From positions 32,394 to 96,393 of the forward strand of contig JAJYOU010000005.1 in NCBI GenBank assembly GCA_021795965.1: DNA of 64,000 bases, written 5' to 3'. A program made the translations under genes and the position numbers. This stretch comes from Chloroflexota bacterium (GTDB lineage Bacteria; Chloroflexota; Anaerolineae; Anaerolineales; Villigracilaceae). The notes under the pieces were generated by a model. The model made no database searches. It had not been told where the DNA came from and was given only the letters and a program-made list of their open reading frames with translations. This document shows, one piece after another, positions 1-8,342 of this stretch; position 1 is the first letter of the stretch, and every line of letters begins with the position of its first letter.

Positions 1-1115
1 TCTGAAGCTTTGACGCCAGCTTTTGCCAAAACGTCTGCAAATTCTTGATAGAAAGTTGCATCGATTTTTTGGAAAGCATTCACATTGTAGAGGCTCTTCA
101 ACACGAACTTGCCACCGGGATCATTTGCCATGGCAAGCAAACCGTTGGTGATGGCGTCCTGGACTTTTGGATCCAGGGTCTTGATGTATTGGACGCCGTC
201 ATTGGGGATGCGAACGGTATCAGCAAAAGGTATAACCTTGGTCGAAATGTCAGGATAATCCTTGGCGAGGTTGGCAGAGGAATCGGTCAGCACATCGATG
301 TAAGTCACACCCGCATCACAATCGCCTTTGTAAACTGCGATCGCGACATTGTTATGAGAACCGGCATTTTGTGAGGTGATGTCCTTATCGGGATCAATTC
401 CGTTGGCTTTGAGCACGATGCGTGGAATGATCGAACCGGAGGTGGAGCTGGGGTCAACAAAGCAGAATTTCTTGCCCTTGAGATCAGCGAAGGTCTTGAT
501 GCCAGAATCGGCTCCTGCAATAAACTGACCCTTGTAGAAGGGCTCCATTTGACCAGCCAGGTCTTTATCCGGGTCAACACTGTTGGTGGCATACTTGCGT
601 ACATTTGCCAGGGCGGGAACGATCTGGTATTTTTCTTCGGCGAGAAGAACAGAGAAGGTATTGAGGAAACCAACCTGGGCTTTTTCAGCACCCATTGCTT
701 CAATGGAAGCGGCATAAGTAGTGCCGACTTCGATTTTCATGGCGAGGCCGGTCATCTGGGAAAGACAATCGGCGATCGCGGTTCCAGCCTTGGTGATCTT
801 GCCGGTATCCCCGGAGGGGACGAAGGTGATCACGATCGGGTTGTCAGCAGAACCAAATTGCCCTGCCGCAACGGTTGGTGCTCCGTCCATCTTGGTGCAA
901 ACGGGAGCAGGTGGGGGGGTTGGGGATGGCGGAACTGCGGTGGCAGCCGGAGCTTCAGTAGCTGCAGGAGCTGCTGTAGCGGGGACCTCGGTTGCTGCGG
1001 GAACTTCGGTGGCGGCTGGTGCGGCTGGCGCAACCGTCGCGGCGGGTCCGCATGCAGCCAAAATCAATGATGCGAATACTAAAATAGAAAACAGTACTGC
1101 AAATTTTCTTTTCAT
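1..1115 (-). CDS. PhnD-type phosphate/phosphonate ABC transporter substrate-binding lipoprotein (3' end outside window)
   Basis: This reading frame is open for 371 codons from an ATG at 1113-1115 to the window edge. An AGAGGAG ribosome site lies just upstream. The N-terminus is a lipoprotein signal (MKRK, hydrophobic stretch, then LAAC with the lipid-accepting Cys at residue 22). An Ala/Pro/Thr-rich linker to about residue 70 follows, typical of Chloroflexota surface lipoproteins. The mature part resembles the PhnD/PtxB periplasmic-binding family: an ITFVPSGD start, an AIEAMGAEKAQVGFLNT segment that lines the ligand cleft, then LKGKKFCFVDPSSTSG and NVAIAVYKGDCDAGVTY. It would capture a phosphonate, phosphite or similar oxyanion outside the membrane for an ABC importer. 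Permease and ATPase genes are not visible and may lie beyond coordinate 1. The ligand cannot be told from sequence. Confidence 0.88.
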   Translation of the reverse strand, partial: MKRKFAVLFSILVFASLILAACGPAATVAPAAPAATEVPAATEVPATAAPAATEAPAATAVPPSPTPPPAPVCTKMDGAPTVAAGQFGSADNPIVITFVPSGDTGKITKAGTAIADCLSQMTGLAMKIEVGTTYAASIEAMGAEKAQVGFLNTFSVLLAEEKYQIVPALANVRKYATNSVDPDKDLAGQMEPFYKGQFIAGADSGIKTFADLKGKKFCFVDPSSTSGSIIPRIVLKANGIDPDKDITSQNAGSHNNVAIAVYKGDCDAGVTYIDVLTDSSANLAKDYPDISTKVIPFADTVRIPNDGVQYIKTLDPKVQDAITNGLLAMANDPGGKFVLKSLYNVNAFQKIDATFYQEFADVLAKAGVKAS

Positions 1116-1164
1116 CGTTCTTCTCCTCTTAGATTGAGTAGGGAAAAATTACCCTATATCTATA

Positions 1165-1193
1165 ATCATACCCGCGATAAACCGTTTGGGCAA
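1165..1193 (-). promoter_or_regulatory. putative sigma70-type promoter for the PhnD-type gene
   Basis: On the minus strand a TTGCCC -35 box (1188-1193) is separated by 17 bp from a TATGAT -10 box (1165-1170). This lies about 50 bp upstream of the start codon at 1115. Assigned by eye from consensus and spacing only. Confidence 0.4.
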
Positions 1194-1327
1194 GCAATAA
1201 CAAGACTTTTTTCCAAAGATTAATCTAACATCCGCAGGCATTGGTTTTATTGGGTTACAGTCCAATTTCCTTATTTTTCAGCTCCTGATTAAGGCAGGCA
1301 AAACTGTGAAAATGAATGAGAACAAAA

Positions 1328-2149
1328 TTACAGACGTTCTGTCCACTCCGGTTTGGCATATTTAATGGCGACAAGCTCTTCTGCCCGCAGTAATTCCTCA
1401 CGGGTTAATTCGCCTGGTTCCAGTTTTAGATTGAGAACGTTTTCAAATGCATGGATAAATGCATCCGCTGCTTCCTGCCAGGGGATCACCCTCCCTAAAA
1501 TTGTTTCAGCAGTCACCGCCCGTGAAAGGAGTTTTGATTCAGCCGCCTGGCGAGTTTCTTCATCTGGATACACCAGGGCGCGGTTGATGCGTCCCAGGTC
1601 TCCGCTGAGAGGGAAAGTCCCGTGCTGCAGCACTCCCTCCTTCTTGCGAGCCTGCGCAGAACCGATCAGTTTTTTTCCTGCCACCACAATTTCATATGCC
1701 GAAGGGACTTCAAAACAAACCGGACCTTTGGTTAAGGCGGGTTGAGGGCTATTTTCCGACATTTCAACCGGCAGCCCCAATTGCCGCACCGCGGTAATCA
1801 GCGCCTCAGCCAGGCGGTGATAGCTTTCCAGGACAGACCCCGCCACGCGCGGTTCTTCCGGGCGGGCGGCAATCGAATAAGTTAATTCGTCAATATGTAA
1901 AATTGCCCGCCCGCCGGTCAGGCGGCGCACAACCTCCCAACCATTTTCTGCCAGGCTCTGCTCGTCCACATCCCGATAGGTTTGAGCATATCCAAGCGAA
2001 AGACAAGCCGGTTGCCAGGAATATAACCGCAGGGTGGGCAGCGATTTTTTGTTTCCCACGGCTTGAAGGATGGCTTCGTCCACTGCCATATTCCAGGCTC
2101 CATGTGCCGGTGAATTTTGGATTACGCGCCAGGTATCTTTCGTGGTCAT
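1328..2149 (-). CDS. LipM/LplA-family octanoyl or lipoyl transferase
   Basis: This 273-aa protein of the biotin/lipoate A/B ligase fold attaches octanoyl or lipoyl groups to lipoyl-domain lysines of 2-oxoacid dehydrogenases or GcvH in the cytoplasm. Visible motifs are RRLTGGRAILH (75-85), a Cys at 145 in GPVCFEVPSAYE, and GKKLIGSAQARKKEGVLQHG around Lys159/160. The Cys in that place plus the GSAQ-R-K-GV-LQHG block fits the octanoyl-ACP:protein transferase LipM better than the ATP-dependent ligase LplA, but the two are close. It is the last gene of a minus-strand run, 9 bp after the acylphosphatase stop. LplA-like ligase activity remains the main alternative. Confidence 0.85.
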   Translation of the reverse strand: MTTKDTWRVIQNSPAHGAWNMAVDEAILQAVGNKKSLPTLRLYSWQPACLSLGYAQTYRDVDEQSLAENGWEVVRRLTGGRAILHIDELTYSIAARPEEPRVAGSVLESYHRLAEALITAVRQLGLPVEMSENSPQPALTKGPVCFEVPSAYEIVVAGKKLIGSAQARKKEGVLQHGTFPLSGDLGRINRALVYPDEETRQAAESKLLSRAVTAETILGRVIPWQEAADAFIHAFENVLNLKLEPGELTREELLRAEELVAIKYAKPEWTERL

Positions 2150-2158
2150 CTCTTGCTC

Positions 2159-2449
2159 TCAATGGGAGGAACGGATTTCAAAACCAGAAAATTCACCTAT
2201 ATACGGCTCCTCCTCAACCCGGCACTGATCCACCCTGGCTGAGCGTGGACCCTGTTTCACTGCTTCCAACATTAGACCAGTTTGTTTCCGGCTGCCCTCA
2301 ATGACGATTTCGACCTCGTCATAGCCCAAATTACGCGTCCAGCCAGCCAGATCCAGGCGTGCAGCCATCGAGCCGGTGAAGGCACGAAAACCCACACCCT
2401 GCACTCGTCCCTTGATCCAGATATGAATTCGAACCTGATCAGCGCTCAT
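2159..2449 (-). CDS. acyP: acylphosphatase
   Basis: A 96-aa protein of the usual acylphosphatase length, which hydrolyses carboxyl-phosphate bonds such as acetyl phosphate or 1,3-bisphosphoglycerate in the cytoplasm. The signature GRVQGVGFRAF (14-24) carries the phosphate-binding Arg22. WTRN (37-40) supplies the catalytic Asn40. Its start overlaps the end of the upstream peptidase gene by 11 bp, so translation is probably coupled. Family identity is firm; the physiological substrate is not known. Confidence 0.95.
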   Translation of the reverse strand: MSADQVRIHIWIKGRVQGVGFRAFTGSMAARLDLAGWTRNLGYDEVEIVIEGSRKQTGLMLEAVKQGPRSARVDQCRVEEEPYIGEFSGFEIRSSH

Positions 2450-3638
2450 CTTTAAACCTCTTCATGGAAATTACGCTGAATGATGAAACCAATAATAAGA
2501 CCAGCAAAATTAGCAGGTAGGGTAGGAGTTTTTTGACTGCCTGGAAGAAAGTATTTTCGCCCAGCACATCCGAGCGCCACAAGATATCCAATTCGGAGAG
2601 CTGCACGCCAAGCGCCTGTTTACTGCCCAATTCGCAGTCGAGACCATCTCCATAAGACTTGGTGAGTGCCAGGAATCCGGTTTGACCATATTTATCGATG
2701 ATGTAACGTGTGAAGGATTGAGCTTCTGCATATGCAAGCATATTTTTATCGCCGGTCTGCGGGAAGGAATCACATAATTCCTTCATTGAAATAAGGTTGC
2801 CCTGTCGGCTGGCATCTTTAAGAATCAGCGTGTAATTGGGATCGGGGAAAAGTTCAACCTGGGTGGCAATCCCTTCGATTAACCAGGCAGGCAGACGATC
2901 ATAACGATTTTTCACCAGTTGATAAGTTGCCACGTGACCTAATTCGTGAGGGATTTTTTGTTCCATCTCCAATTTTTGCTGCGGACCTGGCGAAATTGCA
3001 ACCAAACCCAGGTTTAAATCTGGCAAGGCATGCCCCCCAACCACAGATAGACCGCCTATCTCCAGCGCTTCTGCCAGTTCCACGCTGGAAGAATAAATAT
3101 AAATATCTGCAGACCACGACTGATCTATCCCGAGCAAATCATCCGCTTTTTTTACACCCCGCATGGCAACATCCAGCGCCTGCTGTCCAAAAAGCAATTC
3201 TGCATCATGCCAATGGACTGTGATTCCTTCGGAGGAGAGAACCTGCCATTTAAAGCGGTTATCCTCGTATCGAAAACCATCTTCCTGGCTGACCATCTCG
3301 ACTCCATCCAGGAGCTTGACCCGGAAGGAATAATTGATTTCTGCAAATGGGCGCAGCGGGTTTTGCTTGACATCGTAACGCAGCTTGAAATTTCCATTCG
3401 AATCCAGCTCAAGCGGGAGAACCCGGGTGGAGGGATCTCCTTCGATTCGAAGCATTAAAAATGCTTCGGATGGCGGGGAAGGAAGTAAAAGCTGGCCTTC
3501 GAACTGGATGTACGACCCAAACTCATAGGGATATTTTAAATCATTCACCTGCAGGTTGGACGGTTGTTGGGCAGAGACTGATTGGAAACCAACCAGGCTG
3601 AGGGTTGCCACCAGCAGGATCCGAAAAATAATACGCAT
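2439..3638 (-). CDS. membrane-anchored peptidase MA-like zinc metalloprotease
   Basis: A 399-aa exported protein. It has an N-terminal signal peptide (residues 1-23, MRIIFRILL to SVSA), an all-beta region to about 130, then a gluzincin catalytic domain with HELGH (231-235) and the downstream Glu in AWLIEGIA (Glu255). One C-terminal membrane helix (about 370-390) is followed by a KRFKDER basic tail. The arrangement matches peptidase MA-like proteins, which sit on the outer face of the membrane with the active site outside. The substrate is unknown. It lies 1 bp downstream of the AEC permease stop-side boundary and overlaps acyP, so the four genes from 4560 to 1328 look like one transcript. Confidence 0.82.
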   Translation of the reverse strand: MRIIFRILLVATLSLVGFQSVSAQQPSNLQVNDLKYPYEFGSYIQFEGQLLLPSPPSEAFLMLRIEGDPSTRVLPLELDSNGNFKLRYDVKQNPLRPFAEINYSFRVKLLDGVEMVSQEDGFRYEDNRFKWQVLSSEGITVHWHDAELLFGQQALDVAMRGVKKADDLLGIDQSWSADIYIYSSSVELAEALEIGGLSVVGGHALPDLNLGLVAISPGPQQKLEMEQKIPHELGHVATYQLVKNRYDRLPAWLIEGIATQVELFPDPNYTLILKDASRQGNLISMKELCDSFPQTGDKNMLAYAEAQSFTRYIIDKYGQTGFLALTKSYGDGLDCELGSKQALGVQLSELDILWRSDVLGENTFFQAVKKLLPYLLILLVLLLVSSFSVISMKRFKDER

Positions 3639-3639
3639 C

Positions 3640-4560
3640 TTATTTTCCCAGGAAAACGATGAGGGGGGTCAGGGTAAACGGACTGAGAACAGTGCTGACG
3701 AGAACCGTTGCCGCCACCAGGGAATTATCCAGGTTGTATTCAGCGGCGAGATTGGTATTGGCTACGGCTGCCGACATCGAGGCTTCCATGATCCCGGATT
3801 GCCGTCCCGGGCCGGTAAGACCCAGGGCTGAGGTCAGGACCAACCCCATGAAGGGTCCGCCCAGCAGCCGGATGGAGGTAGCCAGACCCAATGCAGAAAT
3901 GCTTTCCGTCCAGCGCACATGACGCAATTCCAGCCCCAGCAGGAAAATCATCAAAGGGACTGCCGCGCCTGCGATCAAGGTCGTGGTTCGATCCACGGAA
4001 TCTGGCAGGGTCAGATGAAAATAATTGATCAAACCAGCCAATAAAACAGCATACAAAGTTGGTACTCTAAACATTCCGATAAAAGCCTGCTTCAAATCCA
4101 CATGCCCGAGAGAGGCAATCAGCACCCCGAGGGTGTTGGTCAACAGGGAAGAAAAAACCAAGTAAATGCTGGTGTGAGCCAGCGCAGCGCTCCCGAAAGC
4201 AAAAGTAATCAAAGGTAACCCATAATTGCCATTATTCGCAAACATGGAAGTGATCAGGGTGGAAACCATCTGGGTCCTTTTTAATTTTAGCAATAAACCG
4301 CCTGCCAGCGCCAACATTCCAGAAATCAGGGTAACCGCCATTACGAGTGTCCCGGTTTTGGCTATTTCTCCAAATGGAAGCTCGCTGTGAACCAGTAAGT
4401 TAAAAATCAGGATCGGGTTAAAAAAATAAAACGAGATTCGTCCCACGGAACGCGAATCGATGTTAAGCAGCTTTCCTAAAAAATATCCTGCCACGCTGAT
4501 CAACAGGATTGGCAGCAGGTTATTGGTAAAGGTGGTTATCAATTCAGAAAAGGATATCAT
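3640..4560 (-). CDS. AEC (auxin efflux carrier) family transporter
   Basis: A 306-aa protein made almost entirely of hydrophobic helices (about ten). The first helix is near LLPILLISVAGYFLGKLL, and MFANNGNYGLPLITFAFG (about residue 105-122) is the conserved N-G-GLP block of the AEC/PIN-like permease family. Bacterial members export or exchange organic acids such as malate or malonate; the substrate here is not predictable. It is the first gene of a tightly spaced minus-strand operon with the peptidase, acyP and lipM-like genes. No functional link between the four is obvious. Confidence 0.88.
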   Translation of the reverse strand: MISFSELITTFTNNLLPILLISVAGYFLGKLLNIDSRSVGRISFYFFNPILIFNLLVHSELPFGEIAKTGTLVMAVTLISGMLALAGGLLLKLKRTQMVSTLITSMFANNGNYGLPLITFAFGSAALAHTSIYLVFSSLLTNTLGVLIASLGHVDLKQAFIGMFRVPTLYAVLLAGLINYFHLTLPDSVDRTTTLIAGAAVPLMIFLLGLELRHVRWTESISALGLATSIRLLGGPFMGLVLTSALGLTGPGRQSGIMEASMSAAVANTNLAAEYNLDNSLVAATVLVSTVLSPFTLTPLIVFLGK

Positions 4561-4635
4561 TTGCTCTCGGTCCCAAGGTGTTTCTGGTAATTGTAATCTG
4601 TCACAGGCAATCAGGAAGGGAAATGATTAAAATAA

Positions 4636-4663
4636 TTCGCCTGGCTATGAAAAGCCAGGCGAA
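4636..4663 (-). terminator. rho-independent terminator after the rseP-HEAT operon
   Basis: A perfect 11-bp inverted repeat, TTCGCCTGGCT at 4636-4646 and its complement at 4653-4663, has a 6-nt loop. On the minus strand it is followed by a T-rich run. It lies 23 bp past the stop of the HEAT-repeat gene. Confidence 0.8.
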
Positions 4664-4685
4664 CAATCCTTCGTTGGGTGAAAAC

Positions 4686-5660
4686 CTATTCATCATCCTC
4701 ATCAAGATCCAGGTCAAGATCAGGATCTACTGCCATCATGTCAAAATTCTTCAGGTCTTCCGTGAATGCAAGGTTAGCCAGGGCTTCCTCCAGGTATTCC
4801 ACCTGTTCGTCATCTTCAGCTTCAGCCAGCACGGCTTGTAAATAAGTCCGTACATCCTCGCCACCGATTTGTGACAGAGACCAGATGATCGCCTGGAAAA
4901 TATCATCATTCGGTTCTTCTTCGAGCATATCCAGGAGGGGTTTCCTGGCTACCTTAAGTTCCAATTCGCCGGCGCTCTGGACTGCCACAAGGCGGACATC
5001 ATCTTCCTCGCTCAGCATTCCAGTCAAAACCTGTTCCTGCCAGCGATTATCGGCTGAACGACCCGCAGCAAAAAGGGCGGTTGCCTGCCAGAGTGGATCA
5101 ACACGGTTAAAAGCCTGTAGGATCAGGGCATCCACTTCTGGCCGGCTGGAATAACCGAGTGATTCAAGGGCAGTTCTCGCGATGGCTGGGTCTTCAGCTC
5201 GTGCCATTTTTAAAAGTGTTTCCTCGATCAATTTTTTCGACTGGTCGCCAATCTCACCCATTTCAGCCAATCGCACAAACTGACCCAGGACTGTTCCCAC
5301 CGTTGCACAAACTGCGGGATTTGGATCAGATTCTGCCAGCCTTACCAGCTCGGGGATCAAGGTGGTATCCGTTGTATCTTCGAGCATCTTCACAGCCCAG
5401 TGGCGAACCTCACCATCATCGTCTTTCATTAACCTGGTGGCGATCCCTTCAAAGGACATGAGTGTGTCATCGATGAAGAGTTCATACAAATTTTTCATTA
5501 AAGTTCGCTTGCGAATCAGGGGAACCTGCGGCCAGGTTTTCATAAATTCTGCGATTTCCTTCTCGCCCAGGTCGCTAAATCTTTTAAGCAGGCGGGATGG
5601 AAAGGATTGATCCGTGTTGGTCAACGCAGTTAAAACAGTAGAAAAGGGGGTTTCTTTCAT
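4686..5660 (-). CDS. HEAT-repeat protein
   Basis: The start at 5660 (MKETPFSTVLTAL) gives 324 aa. The frame extends to an ATG at 5720, but that would overlap the end of the upstream protease gene, so the inner start is preferred; no strong ribosome site decides it. The sequence is built of about 30-residue two-helix units such as DDDGEVRHWAVKMLEDTTD, SDPNPAVCATVGTVLGQFV and AEDPAIARTALESLGYSS, typical of HEAT/PBS-lyase-like scaffolds. The C-terminus is very acidic (DPDLDLDLDEDDE). No catalytic motif is visible; it probably binds a protein partner. It follows rseP by 22 bp and is likely co-transcribed, which hints at a role near membrane proteolysis but does not prove one. Confidence 0.85.
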   Translation of the reverse strand: MKETPFSTVLTALTNTDQSFPSRLLKRFSDLGEKEIAEFMKTWPQVPLIRKRTLMKNLYELFIDDTLMSFEGIATRLMKDDDGEVRHWAVKMLEDTTDTTLIPELVRLAESDPNPAVCATVGTVLGQFVRLAEMGEIGDQSKKLIEETLLKMARAEDPAIARTALESLGYSSRPEVDALILQAFNRVDPLWQATALFAAGRSADNRWQEQVLTGMLSEEDDVRLVAVQSAGELELKVARKPLLDMLEEEPNDDIFQAIIWSLSQIGGEDVRTYLQAVLAEAEDDEQVEYLEEALANLAFTEDLKNFDMMAVDPDLDLDLDEDDE

Positions 5661-5682
5661 AATTTTGTTTTTCTCAAATTTA

Positions 5683-6789
5683 TTATTTAAAACTTGCGGG
5701 GTTAATGAAATCCATGGCATTGATGACTACCATTAAAAGAATTAACAATAACATGGCCACACCATTCACAACGTTTTCCAGTTTGTATGGAATTCGTTTT
5801 TTAAATAGAATCTCGGGCAAAGCGAACAAAATCCGTCCGCCATCCAAAGCTGGTATGGGCAGTAAATTGAATACGGCAAGCGAGAGGCTCAGGCTGACAA
5901 TTACCTCAAGCGTATTGTTGGTGGGATAACTTGAAACCGGTTTTGAACCAGTGCTGCTTGTTGGCGGCGTGGTGGAGACTGGCTGCCGGGTCTGGATATC
6001 TGTGCTGACCGCCTGGTTCAAGATGTCGTAAATGCCTTTCATCCCGATCAAACGCACTTCGCCCGAGTTGAGTGTTCCCCGGATTAAGCCAACCGGTATA
6101 TTGATAATCTGGAGAGCCATTAAACCGCTGTATTTAAAGCCCCCAATCATGACCTCGCCCGGGGTTGCCGAGCGGCGGGGATATGCGAGCGCCACGCCCA
6201 AAGCTCCCTGATCGGCAGGCCGGCTGGAAAGGGGCGTCGCTGTGATGTCCACAGGCGCCCCGTTCCGTTCCAGGTGAAATTGGACCGGTGTATCCACGCC
6301 AGCTCGGATCAAGTTCCGGGCGGCGTCCAGAGTGCTGACGGGTGTCCCATTAACCGATACCAGGACATCGTTTGGCATAATTCCCGCCTGCTGTGCCGGG
6401 GAAGCCTCGGTGACGTTCTCGATCAACACTTTACCCTCCACGCTCATACCATTCATGGAGATAATGATCGAAGTCACCACCACCGCGGTGAGAAAATTCA
6501 TCAGGGGTCCAGCGAAGAGAACGCCCAGGCGCTTCCAGGGATTGGCTGCTGCCAGCCCATCTGGAACGCTGGGATCATTCTCCCCTTTAGGTCTGACAAA
6601 ACCGCCAAGCGGCAAGGCATTCAGGGTAAATTCTGTGCCTTTCCATTTAAATAACGTCATTAATCTGGGAGGAAACCCAAAACCGAATTCTTCCACTTCA
6701 ATATTCAGAAAACGGGCTGCCAGAAAATGTCCGAACTCGTGGATGAACACCATTCCGCCGAACACGAGTATAAAAATAATCGCTACCAT
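5683..6789 (-). CDS. rseP: RIP metalloprotease RseP (site-2 protease, M50)
   Basis: A 368-aa intramembrane zinc protease. The first membrane helix carries HEFGH (17-21), the metal-binding active site. A PDZ domain lies about residues 125-205 (IENVTEASPAQQAGIMPNDVLVS region). The C-terminal helices include NLLPIPALDGGRIL, which holds the conserved LDG third zinc ligand, and a last helix VAMLLLILLMVVINAM. RseP-type enzymes cut single-pass proteins such as anti-sigma factors or remnant signal peptides inside the membrane. A Thr/Ser/Pro-rich stretch (about 275-295) sits between PDZ and the last helices. The HEAT gene follows closely on the same strand. Confidence 0.95.
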   Translation of the reverse strand: MVAIIFILVFGGMVFIHEFGHFLAARFLNIEVEEFGFGFPPRLMTLFKWKGTEFTLNALPLGGFVRPKGENDPSVPDGLAAANPWKRLGVLFAGPLMNFLTAVVVTSIIISMNGMSVEGKVLIENVTEASPAQQAGIMPNDVLVSVNGTPVSTLDAARNLIRAGVDTPVQFHLERNGAPVDITATPLSSRPADQGALGVALAYPRRSATPGEVMIGGFKYSGLMALQIINIPVGLIRGTLNSGEVRLIGMKGIYDILNQAVSTDIQTRQPVSTTPPTSSTGSKPVSSYPTNNTLEVIVSLSLSLAVFNLLPIPALDGGRILFALPEILFKKRIPYKLENVVNGVAMLLLILLMVVINAMDFINPASFK

Positions 6790-6878
6790 AATTTTTCCTT
6801 TTCCGCGAAACCAATCAATCCATACGCGGTAGGAAAATTATAACTTCTTTTTGTTAGCGAAATATTAGATATGGTTTA

Positions 6879-7850
6879 TCAAGGGATGAGATGGGCTGCC
6901 CCGCCAACACCTGTGATCAGGACTGAATTGACCCCCGGCAGAGATCTCAGGTTTTCGGCGATGCTTTTGGAAATTGCCTGTGGACAAATGACATGTACAT
7001 TAGGACCGGCATCAATGGTGTATGCCACCTGCACCCCGCCGGACTGCCACTGGCGAACAGCCGTCATCACCCCCAGCGTGGCAGGTTCCCAGTAAAACAA
7101 CCCCGGCTGGCTGGTTATCATGACCGCATGCATCATGTCCGAATCCTGCTGGATGATGGCGCCCAGCAGGTCAAAATCCCGCTCGAGGATGGCTTGGCGG
7201 CAGATGTCAAGCCTCCTGGTGGAATCCGCCACCCTGACTACCTGGAAGGGACTGGTGGAAGCCAGCGCGTGACCCTCGGTGGAACCGGTTCCTTTATGGC
7301 TGGAACTGACCAGCACCACGCAATCTGCCAAAGCCCAATATTCCGGCGGGGCAATGGAAACCGCGTAACTATCTTCATCGCCGCTGCCCATTTTCCACTC
7401 AACGAACCCTGCCGGGATGCTGCGGGAGGCAGATCCTGAGCCCAGGCGCGCCAGGCGCGAAACCTGCGCTTCCGTCCAGTTTAGCCCGGCGGCTTTGGTT
7501 GCAGCCAGTGCGAGAGCGGCAAATGCTGCTGCCGAACTCGCGACCCCGGCGCCGGTGGGAAAATTATTTTCACTGATCACCTCGGCTTGGGCTTTCACGC
7601 CCGATTTTTGCCGCACCAGGTCGAGAATGAACGAGACCCTCTCGAGCCCTTTGCCCGTCACTTCACGTCCATTAATGATCAGCTCGTCCACCGCCAGCGA
7701 AGGTTGAAAGCTGACCGTGGTCTTCGTGAACAAACCATCCAAATTCATGGAGATGGAACCGTTGACAGGCAGGCGCAGGCCGGCATCCCGATTTCCCCAA
7801 TACTTGATGAAGGCGATATTTGGATGAGCCTGGGCAGTGGCAGTGGTCAT
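6879..7850 (-). CDS. mvaD: diphosphomevalonate decarboxylase (or phosphomevalonate decarboxylase)
   Basis: A 323-aa GHMP-fold enzyme. Motifs match the mevalonate-pathway decarboxylases: KYWGNRD (16-22), LPVNGSISMNL, the ATP-binding PTGAGVASSAAAFAALALA, RLGSGSASRSI, and the catalytic Asp in TIDAGPNVHVI. It decarboxylates a phosphorylated mevalonate with ATP to give an isopentenyl unit for quinone side chains and lipids. Some Chloroflexota homologues act on phosphomevalonate instead, feeding isopentenyl phosphate kinase, so the exact substrate is open. No other mevalonate gene is adjacent. A short copy of its 5' end occurs at 11846-11902. Only a weak ribosome site is seen. Confidence 0.9.
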   Translation of the reverse strand: MTTATAQAHPNIAFIKYWGNRDAGLRLPVNGSISMNLDGLFTKTTVSFQPSLAVDELIINGREVTGKGLERVSFILDLVRQKSGVKAQAEVISENNFPTGAGVASSAAAFAALALAATKAAGLNWTEAQVSRLARLGSGSASRSIPAGFVEWKMGSGDEDSYAVSIAPPEYWALADCVVLVSSSHKGTGSTEGHALASTSPFQVVRVADSTRRLDICRQAILERDFDLLGAIIQQDSDMMHAVMITSQPGLFYWEPATLGVMTAVRQWQSGGVQVAYTIDAGPNVHVICPQAISKSIAENLRSLPGVNSVLITGVGGAAHLIP

Positions 7851-7879
7851 AAGGTGGACACGTTACCTCAACTATTTTT

Positions 7880-8193
7880 TGATTGTTTTCTATTCTAAGT
7901 TTACCATGTACATCAAACATCTCAATGCCGTGCCCATCTCGATGAATGAGGCCAGCAGCTTCCAAATGATCCAGGCAAGTGTAAACCGTCTGACGGGAAA
8001 TGTCTAAAGTGCGGGCGGCCTCTGCCCGGCACAAATATTCCCCCAGGGTCTTGTTGGAGATATTACAGGCTATGGCAATGGCTCGATTTGATAAGCTGAC
8101 TCGTATTTCAAACGTACTATTCCTCTTGTTTTTCCCCTTAACAAACCGTGAAGCACAGTTAACGAATTTCTCCGAGAAGAACGATGGCTGGTC
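7880..8193 (-). pseudogene. decayed C-terminal part of a Crp/Fnr-type regulator
   Basis: A frame open from the codon after a TGA at 8194-8196 encodes a winged-helix segment with no ATG start. Readable parts are RAEAARTLDISRQTVYTCL and DHLEAAGLIHRDGHGIEMFD, which match the helix-turn-helix and wing of Crp/Fnr proteins (family pattern: A..L.vSr.TV...L..Le..GlI.rdg..I...d). The upstream residues lack a cyclic-nucleotide-like domain. At the other end the frame runs into the mvaD start, so no proper terminus is left. I read it as a truncated relic directly upstream of mvaD. A short live regulator using a TTG start at 8034 is possible but less likely. Confidence 0.5.
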
Positions 8194-8342
8194 TCAATAA
8201 AAGATCAATTTCCAGCAATTCATTTCAAGCAACGCCATCATCCAGGCTTAAATTTTCTTAACTATATCTGGGCGTGAACCATAGGAGTGTATTTTGGGTT
8301 CACCTCTAAAGGAAAACAGAGGAATCTCTCAAACCACCAGAC

